A stretch of 44,786 nucleotides of DNA from Sphingobium xanthum (GCF_019737615.1 NZ_JAHKKS010000018.1:1-44786); one strand, 5' to 3'. Shown: positions 15,522-23,169, counted from the stretch's first letter. The notes: a model not told the origin generated them from the sequence alone. Numbers and translations are program-made.

Positions 15522-16085
15522 CGTGCGCGGTCCCCTGACGATCGATCCGTGCCGAACGATCCTGTTGCATTAATGGGGGAAATGCGAAAACCATGCAAAT
15601 GCGAAAAGTGTCTGCCCTGAACCTGGCCGTTTTTCGGTTGAGCTTATTGTGATGAAATACGAGCATGAAGAGAACATGAAGCGCCGGTTCTAAATCGCCA
15701 AGCGGATGTGCTCCATCGCGCAGCGGCTGCTACATCTCGACCCAATCTACGAAGACGCGCTGGTCACCCTCCAGGCGCTTCCGGGCCTGCATGGATAGAA
15801 AGTCAATCCCACTCCTCCAGCGATACCTTGGGGCGCCGGAGGAGTTGGGCGCCATCGCGCTCGAAGCCGCGCCGGGAGACGCTGGCACTGGCCGATGATG
15901 GTTGCGATAGCCGCCGCTGGTGCGGCGAGAGCGGTGGAAACTCCGCTACCTCTAGCAAAGCTCCAGCTTTTCCCCTCGGCAGGTCTGATTCACCAGTTCA
16001 ACTGAGAAACGCTCAACGTAATTGCCTGCCGGAATGTCCGCGACTTGGCGTTAGTCGACTGGCCGGAATGGCGTCATTGGGGTGG
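15522..16085. other. Mostly non-coding stretch upstream of the cassette
   Basis: 564 bases between the cassette start and the membrane-protein gene. It should contain the cassette promoter (the AT-richer part near 15560-15660 is the likeliest place) and holds an interrupted short frame at 15652-15798. The remainder, to 16085, shows no reading frame with plausible composition or ribosome site. Confidence 0.4.
15652..15798 (+). pseudogene. Possible gene remnant with an internal stop
   Basis: A plus-strand frame reads MKYEHEENMKRRF, a TAA, then IAKRMCSIAQRLLHLDPIYE and DALVTLQALPGLHG before TAG. Both halves are in one frame and look protein-like, with amphipathic leucine helices, which suggests a decayed small gene. 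It could also be two tiny independent frames or chance. No family is recognised. Confidence 0.25.
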
Positions 16086-16532
16086 TTAGCTGCGATTTGG
16101 TCGAGGCGCATTTGAGCTGGCGCTGCGGGCGACTGCCAACGTCAAGATGATCAAAGACGTGAAATATATGACCGCCAGCATCGTGTTCGGAATGGAACGG
16201 CCGAGCGGCTCGGTCAAGAAAAGGATGGGGGCAGTGTAAGCCGCTACAATCCACCAGCCTAGATCGCCATCATATTGCCAGTGCAGGGCGCTACTCAGAA
16301 ATAGGGCGAGCGGAACGGACCACAGATAGGCTGTGAGCCACAGGAGCATCGTCGTGCGTCGTGATCTCTGACGGCTCATGTGCAACCATGAGCATAGTGC
16401 TTGAATGTCTGCAAGGTCGTCGCGAGCTGCCGCTGCGGTATGGGTCGACCACGACAGCAATCTCCACAATCCCTTTCGAAGGCTGACAAGCAGAAGGCCA
16501 CCCGTCGCCGCCCTTTGAGCCGCGTTCGGCAT
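16086..16532 (-). CDS. Hypothetical membrane protein
   Basis: About 148 residues with an N-terminal cytoplasmic part of about 55 residues and three predicted membrane segments: MLLWLTAYLWSVPLALFL, WWIVAAYTAPILFL and MLAVIYFTSLIILTLAVA. The C-terminus is short and basic. No family is recognised. Start choice is weak: ATG at 16532 is used, and a GTG at 16568 would add 12 residues; neither has a strong ribosome site. It stands apart from its neighbours (99 bases downstream of the coiled-coil gene), so it may be a separate accessory gene of the element. Confidence 0.5.
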   Translation of the reverse strand: MPNAAQRAATGGLLLVSLRKGLWRLLSWSTHTAAAARDDLADIQALCSWLHMSRQRSRRTTMLLWLTAYLWSVPLALFLSSALHWQYDGDLGWWIVAAYTAPILFLTEPLGRSIPNTMLAVIYFTSLIILTLAVARSASSNAPRPNRS

Positions 16533-16667
16533 CGCCCGATACCGCACGTCAGAATATATTCTGCCCACGCGGCGTAGATCGATCTGAAATTTATGGCGGC
16601 GACCCGCGGACGAAACGGGCCGCCGCCTGCGCTGGCGTCACGAGAAGAGCACGCCGCGCAAACCGAT

Positions 16668-17333
16668 CTAGGCTGCCTCTTGCGCTCGCTCAGTGGCCGC
16701 TAGGTTGGCCAGCAGACGATCCAATCCGAAATATTGAGGGGCAAGCGCGCGGGTCGTCTTATGCCTCAGGACCATCCGAAGATCCTCCCCGAAGGCGAAG
16801 CCTGATCCGCTCGTCTGCAACGGTGATCCCTGCAACTCCGCCTCGATCGCACGAACCAAATTGCCAATGCGAGCGGCCCGGCCATCAATCGGCCCGATTG
16901 CCAACGCGGTTGCGCCAAGACGCGACACCGCGTCGAGGACCGTGCGGAGCTCGTCTTCAATTTGCTCCACAAGGGGCGTCATAGCTTCGGACAGAGCCGA
17001 CACCTTTGCCCGACGAGAGCTGTGATGCTGCGAGTCCAGATCGGCACGCATCCGGCGCAGCCCCTTGAGCGCACTGATCAACTGCTCTTTCTCAGCTTCA
17101 AGAGTCACTTTGTCGTCGAGGAGCGGCTTGCCCTGGAGGATTGCTAGGGCGTTGGTTTCGTCGTCGACGGCATCCGGTTGAGACGCCAGCTGATCCCTGA
17201 TCACGGCGATCCGTCCCTCAGTCTCGGAGATGGATTCGTCGACCTGGACGATCCTATCTTCGATGGCTGACACCGCTGCCCCGAGACCCTCCACGTCGAT
17301 TGCGTCGAGCGCTTGCTGCAGCACGGCGGTCAT
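16668..17333 (-). CDS. Hypothetical coiled-coil protein
   Basis: A 221-residue protein. Residues about 15-130 are heptad-rich and charged (AVSAIEDRIVQVDESISETE, later LEAEKEQLISALKGLRRMRA), a likely coiled coil with one break. The C-terminal part (about 150-221) is mixed, ending ALAPQYFGLDRLLANLAATE. No family is recognised. It is translationally coupled to the preceding gene by an ATGA overlap, with a good GGAGG site inside that gene. The pair sits at the downstream end of the element's main minus-strand operon. Confidence 0.65.
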   Translation of the reverse strand: MTAVLQQALDAIDVEGLGAAVSAIEDRIVQVDESISETEGRIAVIRDQLASQPDAVDDETNALAILQGKPLLDDKVTLEAEKEQLISALKGLRRMRADLDSQHHSSRRAKVSALSEAMTPLVEQIEDELRTVLDAVSRLGATALAIGPIDGRAARIGNLVRAIEAELQGSPLQTSGSGFAFGEDLRMVLRHKTTRALAPQYFGLDRLLANLAATERAQEAA

Positions 17334-17890
17334 CTCCCACCTCCGTTCGCTTCACGGGCTCGGGCCCAGATGCCACCCGGGCTATGGCGCGCTTCTCTCT
17401 CGTTTGACATTTTGGCGTTCTCATCCAGCGCGCCGGCGGCGACACCGCTATTTGCACGCCTCGCACGAGCCCAGACCGCGTCGGCGCCGGTATGTAGGCG
17501 ATCTTCGGCTTCCGCCGCTTCGACAGTCTCCATGTATGCTTTTTCGCTCTCGGAGGCGTTACTGCGGCGAGCATTTTCCCAGACCTGAGCGACAGCCTTG
17601 CGCGCCATGACCTTGTCAACAGCCGCTTGCTCGCGGGGACTGAGCACCAGCCGCGCTTCGATCTCAGCCGCGGAAGGCACGACGACGCGCTTCGAGGGGG
17701 CTGGCGGGGCAATCGGCGAAGCGACTGGCGCAATCGAGTTTTGGCCCGATTTTGCGCTAGGCTCATCATGTTCGCTGGCTTGCGCTGCACGATGCCGCTG
17801 GAGCCTCGCGCTGGATGCATCGAGCAATCGCGCCTTGAGATGCGCAAAACGCGGCCCCTCGGCCTGAAGTCGGGATGCATAACTTGTCAT
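17330..17890 (-). CDS. Hypothetical charged protein
   Basis: A 186-residue protein (MTSYASRLQAEGPRFAHLKA opening), rich in A, E, R and S. It carries two similar motifs in its C-terminal half, AVWARARRANSG and GIWARAREANGG, with a related AQVWENARRSNAS before them: a three-fold short repeat of unknown meaning. Likely soluble and partly disordered (PVASPIAPPAPSKR linker). ATG 17890 is chosen because AGAAAGGAAG lies upstream; the longer frame from 17947 has no site. It overlaps the next gene by four bases. No function is assigned. Confidence 0.65.
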   Translation of the reverse strand: MTSYASRLQAEGPRFAHLKARLLDASSARLQRHRAAQASEHDEPSAKSGQNSIAPVASPIAPPAPSKRVVVPSAAEIEARLVLSPREQAAVDKVMARKAVAQVWENARRSNASESEKAYMETVEAAEAEDRLHTGADAVWARARRANSGVAAGALDENAKMSNEREARHSPGGIWARAREANGGGR

Positions 17891-17943
17891 GTCGATCTTC
17901 CTTTCTGTCAGATGTGGTGATGTCGTGAGAGAGCGGGCAAAGG

Positions 17944-18768
17944 TCATCGTCCCGATGCCAGCTTGCGCGGAGAAGCTTTTTCGAAATCGACTACCGACGC
18001 GAGCCGGCCGAAATCTGAGGAGATCAGCAGCTTTCCGCCGCGCGGGTCTAGAAACCGGCTCAACTTCGATTCCGAAAGGCCGGAGAGCCGAGCGAGGTGG
18101 CGTTGCGGTATGCCGGCGCTGGCGAGCCAGGCCCGTGCAGCTAGCCGAAGCTCATTGCATTGCATTGCGGACATCGTAACCGGTGCAGTGCTATCCCCAT
18201 GGTATACTACTTGTGTGGTAGTTTTTCCCTTTTGCCGTTTTGAGGGATTAGAAGGGCTTGCACGTTGCAGCGTGGTAGTTTCTACCATCGTCAGGCTGCG
18301 ACGTTGCAGCGGTTTGGCAGAATCTACCACCGTGACGGGTAAATTTTGACCCTGCAAAGAATTGCAGCCTGCAACGCCTCTCGAAGCTTCAATCGAGTGC
18401 CAACGCTCGAAATCATTGGTCGGGCCTCGTCCTTTCATTGGCAGCCACGTCAGCCTCCACTTGGTTGCCTGACGGTTGTATTGCCGATAGCTCCCAACCT
18501 CGGTCGCCTCGATGAACCCGTGCGTCTGAAGCTCCTCGAAAGCCTTCCCTGCGGTCTTGACCGCGACACCGATCGCCTCAGCTCCCTTGCGGACGGACAA
18601 GAACAGCTCACCGTTGGATTCGCCATTGTCCAGCCGCATGATCGCGATGAGAAGTTTCACCGCATTGCCAGACAAGTCCTGCCATGCAGAGCTGCCCGTC
18701 ATGCGGTGATAAAGGCGGATATGTCGGGGCTCGCTATTGCGGCCTTTAGCGTTCACATTTTTCGCCAT
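17944..18768 (-). CDS. Winged-helix protein with a second HTH at its C-terminus
   Basis: A 274-residue protein. The N-terminal half (HIRLYHRMTGSSAWQDLSGN then AVKLLIAIMRLDNG..LSVRKGAEAIGVAVKTAGKAFEEL) reads as a winged helix-turn-helix like those of replication initiators or plasmid regulators. The C-terminal part (LRLAARAWLASAGIPQRHLA followed by RLSGLSESKLSRFLDP) is a lambda-repressor-like HTH. A low-complexity linker (about 150-195) separates them. It may be the element's replication or transcription regulator. TGA of the preceding gene and this ATG are two bases apart, so they are coupled. No exact family is claimed. Confidence 0.6.
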   Translation of the reverse strand: MAKNVNAKGRNSEPRHIRLYHRMTGSSAWQDLSGNAVKLLIAIMRLDNGESNGELFLSVRKGAEAIGVAVKTAGKAFEELQTHGFIEATEVGSYRQYNRQATKWRLTWLPMKGRGPTNDFERWHSIEASRGVAGCNSLQGQNLPVTVVDSAKPLQRRSLTMVETTTLQRASPSNPSKRQKGKTTTQVVYHGDSTAPVTMSAMQCNELRLAARAWLASAGIPQRHLARLSGLSESKLSRFLDPRGGKLLISSDFGRLASVVDFEKASPRKLASGR

Positions 18769-18770
18769 CC

Positions 18771-18989
18771 TCAGGCGACCTGCCCATCGCTCGGCACATC
18801 CACGATCTTCGCCGTGGTCGTTCGGGACAACCCGAGAGCGTAAGCCTCAGCTTCTGCGTAGGTCGCGAACCAAGCGGCCAAATCCGAGCGGCCAGGCGCA
18901 ACGTCAACGTCAAAGCCGGAGCCGACCGGAGTGATGGCAACAAACCGCCGGCACTTGGCTCGCGGTGGGAATGCGATGACGTTGCTCAT
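18771..18989 (-). CDS. Small hypothetical protein
   Basis: A 72-residue protein (MSNVIAFPPRAKCRRFVAIT opening) with a compact alpha/beta look: a central DVDVAPG strand, then the aromatic-alanine helix WFATYAEAEAYALGLS and a final strand AKIVDVP. Its start overlaps the preceding stop (ATGA) and its stop is two bases before the next ATG, so it is part of a coupled operon. No function is assigned. Confidence 0.6.
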   Translation of the reverse strand: MSNVIAFPPRAKCRRFVAITPVGSGFDVDVAPGRSDLAAWFATYAEAEAYALGLSRTTTAKIVDVPSDGQVA

Positions 18990-19165
18990 GAGGTCAGGTC
19001 GGTCAGCGGAAGTGCCAGCCGCTTCTGCAGTTCGAGCCCATGCGCGAAGGCATCAGCGCGCTTACAGAAGGCTTGCGGTTTATCGCCGATCAGCGCCGGT
19101 TCGAACCGCACGACGAAGCGCCGGAGAAATGGGGCTTCACGCTCGATGACAATGCGGCGGGGCAT
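18986..19165 (-). CDS. Small hypothetical basic protein
   Basis: A 59-residue protein, MPRRIVIEREAPFLRRFVVR opening, with FEPALIGDKPQAFCKRADAF after it. It is basic at the N-terminus and ends TDLTS. GAGGAATGAGCAG before the ATG gives a good ribosome site at the end of the HTH gene. It overlaps the next gene by four bases. No function is assigned. Confidence 0.55.
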   Translation of the reverse strand: MPRRIVIEREAPFLRRFVVRFEPALIGDKPQAFCKRADAFAHGLELQKRLALPLTDLTS

Positions 19166-19169
19166 CTGC

Positions 19170-19349
19170 TCATTCCTCGCCCACAAACCGCAGCAGTGCG
19201 TCGCGCGGGATCAGCGTTCTCCCGCCGACTTTGCGTGCCTTGAGCTGGCCCGCCGAGATTGCGTTGTAGAGGGTCGAACGCGACAAGCTTGAGACCTGCA
19301 CGGCCTCGCGGATGCTGTAGGCGATGGGATTGAGGGTCTTGGTTTGCAT
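19170..19349 (-). CDS. Excisionase/AlpA-like helix-turn-helix protein
   Basis: A 59-residue MerR-type winged HTH. IAYSIREAVQVSSLSRSTLY followed by NAISAGQLKARKVGGRTLIPRDAL is the classic small excisionase/AlpA pattern: recognition helix, then a wing with GGRTLIP. Such proteins bend att DNA to promote excision and/or activate genes of integrative elements. The ATG at 19349 has a GAGGTGCAATC leader. It lies first in the tight run of four genes down to 17944 and is likely the control gene of the element together with the integrase at 21707-22927. Confidence 0.8.
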   Translation of the reverse strand: MQTKTLNPIAYSIREAVQVSSLSRSTLYNAISAGQLKARKVGGRTLIPRDALLRFVGEE

Positions 19350-19420
19350 GATTGCACCTCGTTCATTGGTGGACGGGTGCGGACGATGATGGAAATCAGA
19401 TGCCGGCAATATCCAGCCTA

Positions 19421-20137
19421 TTAGTCCTCGGATTTTGAGCTAATGGCTTGGATTGCTCTCAACCGATCTTCCAATGCATCGTTGGCCGGCGGCGAAGTCT
19501 CGCCAGTGAGCGACCAGGTCAGATCGACAAATTTGCCGAATGGCTGGCGATATGCAGTGTTGCCGCCACCCCAAACGGACGCACTTTTGCCGACGACGTC
19601 AGCATAGATCGTGGCGAGCCGATCAATAAGACGCAGCTCACGTCCATCAATGAAACGGGTTGGCAAGCGGATATCATCGGTCTCGAGCTTCGAACGAACA
19701 TCGACCAGCCGATGAGCCAATTTTCGGAAACGGCCGGCCAATGGCCAATTTAAACCATCCTCCACCCATTGGGGCGCGGTGATGCCGAATTCTGCTGCCA
19801 CGGTCACGATCACCTGTTGGGCAAGGATGCGACGATTTTGCCCCCGCTCTTCATCATTGGCAGCTGTCGTGATGCCGGCCGCGAGAATGGTGTCCAAGGA
19901 GTTCGCCATCATCGCCGCCGCTTTCGCCGCGTTCTCGATCGCCTCCATCACGGCAGGACCACCTGGCGCCTGAACATGCGCGGCCGTTCGGAATTCAAGG
20001 GCTGCTTGCAGTATATGAGCCGCCACTATGTCTTGATATTCGCCCAAATCCGCGCCGATGGCGCGTGCGGCATTCCGAGCTATCTTCAAATTGCTCGGAT
20101 CTTCCGGAAACGTCAGAATATCCATAAGATTGAACAT
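19421..20137 (-). CDS. Hypothetical protein of the element
   Basis: A 238-residue soluble, mostly helical protein (MFNLMDILTFPEDPSNLKIA opening). It has a long alanine-rich helical region (EAIENAAKAAAMMANSLDTI) and a second half with RLPTRFIDGRELRLIDRLAT. No family is recognised. ATG 20137 is used because GAGGG lies about ten bases upstream; an ATG at 20125 is possible and the frame upstream of 20137 is arginine/proline-rich filler. It is separated from neighbours by 126 and 71 bases. Confidence 0.55.
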   Translation of the reverse strand: MFNLMDILTFPEDPSNLKIARNAARAIGADLGEYQDIVAAHILQAALEFRTAAHVQAPGGPAVMEAIENAAKAAAMMANSLDTILAAGITTAANDEERGQNRRILAQQVIVTVAAEFGITAPQWVEDGLNWPLAGRFRKLAHRLVDVRSKLETDDIRLPTRFIDGRELRLIDRLATIYADVVGKSASVWGGGNTAYRQPFGKFVDLTWSLTGETSPPANDALEDRLRAIQAISSKSED

Positions 20138-20263
20138 GTGCCCAGCCCTCGGGCGCCCTGATGGACGGGGGCAACTCGTGGGCAACGAGCGTTCGTCTGG
20201 CCGGACTAGCCCCCGCGGGGAGTATATCATCAGCGCGCGGCACCGGAAGGGGCCGCACGCTCG

Positions 20264-20842
20264 TCAGTAACCTCTCACCAGCATTGCCGATGTCATAGCG
20301 CCAAGAAGGGTTTCAACGGGTACAGGCACGCTGGTCGAAACATACCCGGGATTGATGGCTCGCCTTTGCCCGAAGTCGTCCACCCATTGCCTGCCACACA
20401 GTCTCCAGGCGCGCTGCAGCGGCATGACGGGGAGTAGATAGCACCGATGCGAGGGTGCGAACGCATAGGCAATGAAGTCGCAAGCCAGTGGCTTCTGGAT
20501 CCAGCCAGGAACACGCCGCTGCTCATCTGACCATTGCTCCAGCAGAATATCGGGCCAGTCATTCATTCTGACCTTCTCGTCGACCGTGTAGCTTCTTCCA
20601 CTGGCGAGGGTCAGCACGCGATCGATGCCGCCGCGCTGAGCCCACCCATCGTCTTGCACGCTGACCATGCTAATGAGCGACGGGAAGGCCTGGCGGTAGA
20701 TCGCTTCCCACCAAGGCGCCTCCGAATATGCTTGTGACAGCGCAAGGCTCGTTCGGAAATCATGGTTAACGCCACCCGGCGCAAAACGCCCCGGCGGTAG
20801 AGCCGGGGCGCTGGGAAACGGAAGTTGTGGCTGAAAATGCAT
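20264..20842 (-). CDS. Hypothetical protein, possible PD-(D/E)XK nuclease fold
   Basis: A 192-residue protein. Residues about 72-96 read GGIDRVLTLASGRSYTVDEK followed by VR: an acidic residue in one strand followed about 14 residues later by D-E-K, the D-(x)n-(D/E)xK spacing of PD-(D/E)XK nucleases. The following helix (WPDILLEQWSDE) and strand (CDFIAYAFAPSHRCYLLPV) also fit. This is a motif-level guess; no known nuclease family was recognised. If real, it could be a structure-specific or restriction-like enzyme of the element. It lies eight bases after the upstream gene, in the same direction. Confidence 0.5.
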   Translation of the reverse strand: MHFQPQLPFPSAPALPPGRFAPGGVNHDFRTSLALSQAYSEAPWWEAIYRQAFPSLISMVSVQDDGWAQRGGIDRVLTLASGRSYTVDEKVRMNDWPDILLEQWSDEQRRVPGWIQKPLACDFIAYAFAPSHRCYLLPVMPLQRAWRLCGRQWVDDFGQRRAINPGYVSTSVPVPVETLLGAMTSAMLVRGY

Positions 20843-20850
20843 CGCGAGAG

Positions 20851-21336
20851 TTAGGCTCTCGGGCGTTTCGGCAAACCGCGCTTTCTTCGAAGCAGCTGGC
20901 GCCGGGTCGGAATTACCGGCCTCTCATAGAGCTGATACCTCCGGGGTTTGGCTTCGAGCCGACCGGAATACCGGTCACGGCAGCGCTCGAGAATTGGGAA
21001 GCATCGAGCTTTCTGGATCCGTTTGACGTTGAAACGATATGCCTCCGGGTCAGTGAATAGCTCTTCGTAGGCTTCCTCTGGCTCCCTCTCATCATGGTAA
21101 TCCGGATCTGCGATGGGGCAGCCAGGGCCTTTGTCGGCTTTAGCGCGAGCGGTGGGCGACAATTCGAACGAGTCCTCACTGTCATCCGCTTCGGCATCTG
21201 GATCACCGTCCATCAGGTCGAGAATGGCAATCACAGCCTCGCTGAGTGCCTCTAGGCGTTCGCGGGACTGCGTGAGCAGGATTGCGGTGAAAGACGCCGA
21301 CATGGCCTCGCTGGGCAGATTTGGGGCGGTGGACAT
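20851..21336 (-). CDS. Hypothetical acidic protein of the element
   Basis: A 161-residue protein. The helical N-terminal part (LLTQSRERLEALSEAVIAIL) leads into a strongly acidic segment (DGDPDAEADDSEDSFELS, about 58-75); the C-terminal tail is strongly basic (TRRQLLRRKRGLPKRPRA). The charge split suggests nucleic-acid or partner contact by the tail. A GGAGG site lies in the last codons of the preceding gene, and the gap to that gene is three bases, so they are coupled. No function is assigned. Confidence 0.55.
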   Translation of the reverse strand: MSTAPNLPSEAMSASFTAILLTQSRERLEALSEAVIAILDLMDGDPDAEADDSEDSFELSPTARAKADKGPGCPIADPDYHDEREPEEAYEELFTDPEAYRFNVKRIQKARCFPILERCRDRYSGRLEAKPRRYQLYERPVIPTRRQLLRRKRGLPKRPRA

Positions 21337-21339
21337 CGC

Positions 21340-21591
21340 TCAATCCTCCAGCACGGGCTGATTGGCGACCATCTCGGCCCGCACCGCTGCAGCTTGATCC
21401 GAGGAGAGCGCTGCAATCATAGCCTGCAAAGCGGGTCGATCGAACTCGGGAAATGTCACGTAGGCTTGTGCGCCCACAACATGCCAGCCGCCTCCCTCTT
21501 CGCTGAATGCAGTGAGCCACGCTCTCGGATCGAAATTGCACGCTTCATATGGACGCGATGGCGCGTGCCCTGATAGGTCAGCAATAGTCAT
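21340..21591 (-). CDS. Small hypothetical protein next to the integrase
   Basis: An 83-residue protein (MTIADLSGHAPSRPYEACNF opening) containing GGGWHVVGAQAYVTFPEFDR and an alanine-rich C-terminal helix. ATG 21591 is chosen for the AAAGGAA site eight bases upstream. It begins the co-directional run that continues to 20264. No family is recognised. Confidence 0.6.
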   Translation of the reverse strand: MTIADLSGHAPSRPYEACNFDPRAWLTAFSEEGGGWHVVGAQAYVTFPEFDRPALQAMIAALSSDQAAAVRAEMVANQPVLED

Positions 21592-21706
21592 AGCTCGAGT
21601 TCCTTTCGAGTGATGATGAGGCTTGGCGAGGTGGTACCAGCACCCCGCCAAGCCGCTATCCGGCGCCGTTCTTAAGGCCCCGAACTTCGTATGAGCGTCC
21701 GGCAGA

Positions 21707-22927
21707 TCATCGCCCGCGCCCCTTCATTTGAACAATCTCCGCGCCGCGACGCAGCTGATCGAGATAATCGCTCCACCATTGCGCCATTTCCACGCGCTCT
21801 TTCCAATGCATCCCGCGATGATAGGCCGCGCGCACGCGGTCCTCGTCTCCGTGGGCAAGGGCGCGCTCAATAGCGTCAGGGGACCACTTTCCGCTTTCAT
21901 TCAGCAATGTGCTCGCCATGGCCCGGAAGCCGTGCGCGGTCATCTCATCGCCGCTGAAGCCCAGCCGTCGCAGGCCAGCATTAACCGTGTTCTCGCTCAT
22001 GGGCCGAGTGCGAGTGCGAATCGACGGAAATACATAGCCGTCTGGCCCACTGATCTCTTGAGCCTCGCGAAAAAGCGCCACTGATTGTCGCGACAGGGGA
22101 ACATGATGCGGCCGGCGCATCTTCATCTTCTCAGCGGGTAGCGTCCACAAACCCCCGTCCAAATCAATCTCCGCCCACTCAGCATGGCGTAGTTCGCCAG
22201 GGCGCACGAAAACGTTTGCCGACAGAAGCATCGCGATCTTCGTCAGAGTCTGACCGTCATAGCCATCGATCGCACGGAGAAGATCCCCAGCTCGCTTCGC
22301 TTCGATGATCGCACCGTAATGTTGCGGTTTGGGTGCAGTCAGGGCGCCCCTCAGATCCCTGCTTGGGTCGGACGCGAGCCTTGCTGTCGCGACGGCGTAC
22401 CGGAAGACTCGTCCCGACAACTGAAGCACCCGCCGTGCCGTCTCGTAATTGCCCTTGGCCTCGATCCGGCGAAGCACAGCCAGCAAATCGGCAGGCCCGA
22501 TTTCCGAAATGGGCATGCGCGCGATAACCGGGCCCATGCGCCCGATATAGTATTCGTTCTTGTCGGCAGTGGACGGCGACATACCTTCACGTCGCCGCTT
22601 GTCGTTCAGCTCCTGCGCAACCTCGCCGAAGCTGTTGGCCGCAGCCACTCGGGCGCGATGCTTAGCCTTTTGCTTTTCTCGGGCGGGATCGAGCCCGGAC
22701 GCGAGCTGTTCGCGCGCATCGTCACGGCGACGGCGCGCTTCGCTCAAGCCGATCTCAGGATAGCTGCCAATCGCGAGCTTCTTCTCACGACCGTCTATTC
22801 GAAATTTGAGACGCCAGTGTTTTCCGCCAGCGGGCGTGACAAGAAGATATAGCCCAGCGCTATCCGCAAGCTTGTACTCCCGCTCACGTCCCTTCGCATT
22901 CCTGATCGCAGTATCCGTCAACGCCAC
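21707..22927 (-). CDS. Tyrosine integrase, P4 type
   Basis: A 406-residue site-specific recombinase. The N-terminal DUF4102 arm-binding domain opens ALTDTAIRNAKGREREYKLA with GLYLLVTPAGGKHWRLKFR. A core-binding SAM-like domain follows, then the catalytic domain. Catalytic signs: arginine in VRPGELRHAEW, basic residue in HHVPLSRQ, HGFR in MTAHGFRAMASTLL, histidine in LAHGDEDRVRAAYHRG, and the nucleophile tyrosine of AAYHRG. Start: GTG at 22927, supported by AGAAGG about eight bases upstream; a longer frame to 23008 lacks a site. Its 5' end faces the tRNA-Val 167 bases away, the normal layout for tRNA-targeting elements. Confidence 0.93.
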   Translation of the reverse strand: MALTDTAIRNAKGREREYKLADSAGLYLLVTPAGGKHWRLKFRIDGREKKLAIGSYPEIGLSEARRRRDDAREQLASGLDPAREKQKAKHRARVAAANSFGEVAQELNDKRRREGMSPSTADKNEYYIGRMGPVIARMPISEIGPADLLAVLRRIEAKGNYETARRVLQLSGRVFRYAVATARLASDPSRDLRGALTAPKPQHYGAIIEAKRAGDLLRAIDGYDGQTLTKIAMLLSANVFVRPGELRHAEWAEIDLDGGLWTLPAEKMKMRRPHHVPLSRQSVALFREAQEISGPDGYVFPSIRTRTRPMSENTVNAGLRRLGFSGDEMTAHGFRAMASTLLNESGKWSPDAIERALAHGDEDRVRAAYHRGMHWKERVEMAQWWSDYLDQLRRGAEIVQMKGRGR

Positions 22928-22951
22928 TCTGGGGGCCTTCTGAAAGCCCCG

Positions 22952-22980
22952 GATCAAGTGGGTCCCCAATAAGGCCCCCA
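22952..22980 (+). repeat. Right internal repeat, possible integrase arm site
   Basis: GATCAAGTGGGTCCCCAATA then AGGCCCCCA. It matches the left-end copy at 11061-11088 at most positions after allowing a two- or three-base gap. It lies between the integrase start and the tRNA, 120 bases from the att core. Confidence 0.45.
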
Positions 22981-23092
22981 GTCCGGGTAAGCTGCTGGCG
23001 AACAACATTGGACGACATCAGCCGGTTCAGGAGATTTTATCGCAGATTTCCTGAATGTGCAAAGACGAATTTGGACAACGTAGGACAGGAAT

Positions 23093-23113
23093 ATGGTGGG
23101 CGATGACGGGCTC
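23093..23113 (+). repeat. Candidate attR inside tRNA-Val 3' end
   Basis: The plus-strand sequence ATGGTGGGCGATGACGGGCT plus C covers the encoded CCA, the discriminator, the 3' acceptor strand and part of the T arm of tRNA-Val. It repeats at 10991-11008 with a three-base gap. The tRNA stays intact because the element supplies its 3' end. Confidence 0.6.
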
Positions 23114-23169
23114 GAACCGCCGACATTCTCGGTGTAAGCGAGACGCTCTACCAACTGAGCTAATCGCCC
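23094..23169 (-). tRNA. tRNA-Val (anticodon TAC)
   Basis: A full minus-strand cloverleaf. The acceptor GGGCGAT pairs with ATCGCCC, the discriminator is A, and CCA is encoded. The D-arm is GCTCAGTTGGTAGAGC, the anticodon loop in CTCGCTTACACCGAG gives TAC, and the T-arm contains GGTTCGAGCC. It is the integration target of the adjacent element. Confidence 0.95.

Larger units (their letters stand above)
10991..23113. mobile_element. Integrative element inserted in tRNA-Val(TAC)
   Basis: About 12.1 kb between direct repeats of the tRNA-Val 3' end. It has a tyrosine integrase adjacent to the tRNA, an excisionase-like HTH protein, many short minus-strand genes with no recognised function, and a three-gene cargo cassette at the far end. 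By eye it is less GC-rich than its flanks. No phage structural, conjugation or obvious helicase/primase gene is visible, so it resembles a small integrative island or satellite rather than a prophage or ICE. Boundaries come from the repeats and are inferred. Confidence 0.75.

Noticed and set aside
15708..16115. Plus-strand frame of 135 codons upstream of the cassette
   Set aside because: It starts at a GTG without a ribosome site and has R/S/P-rich composition with no recognisable pattern.
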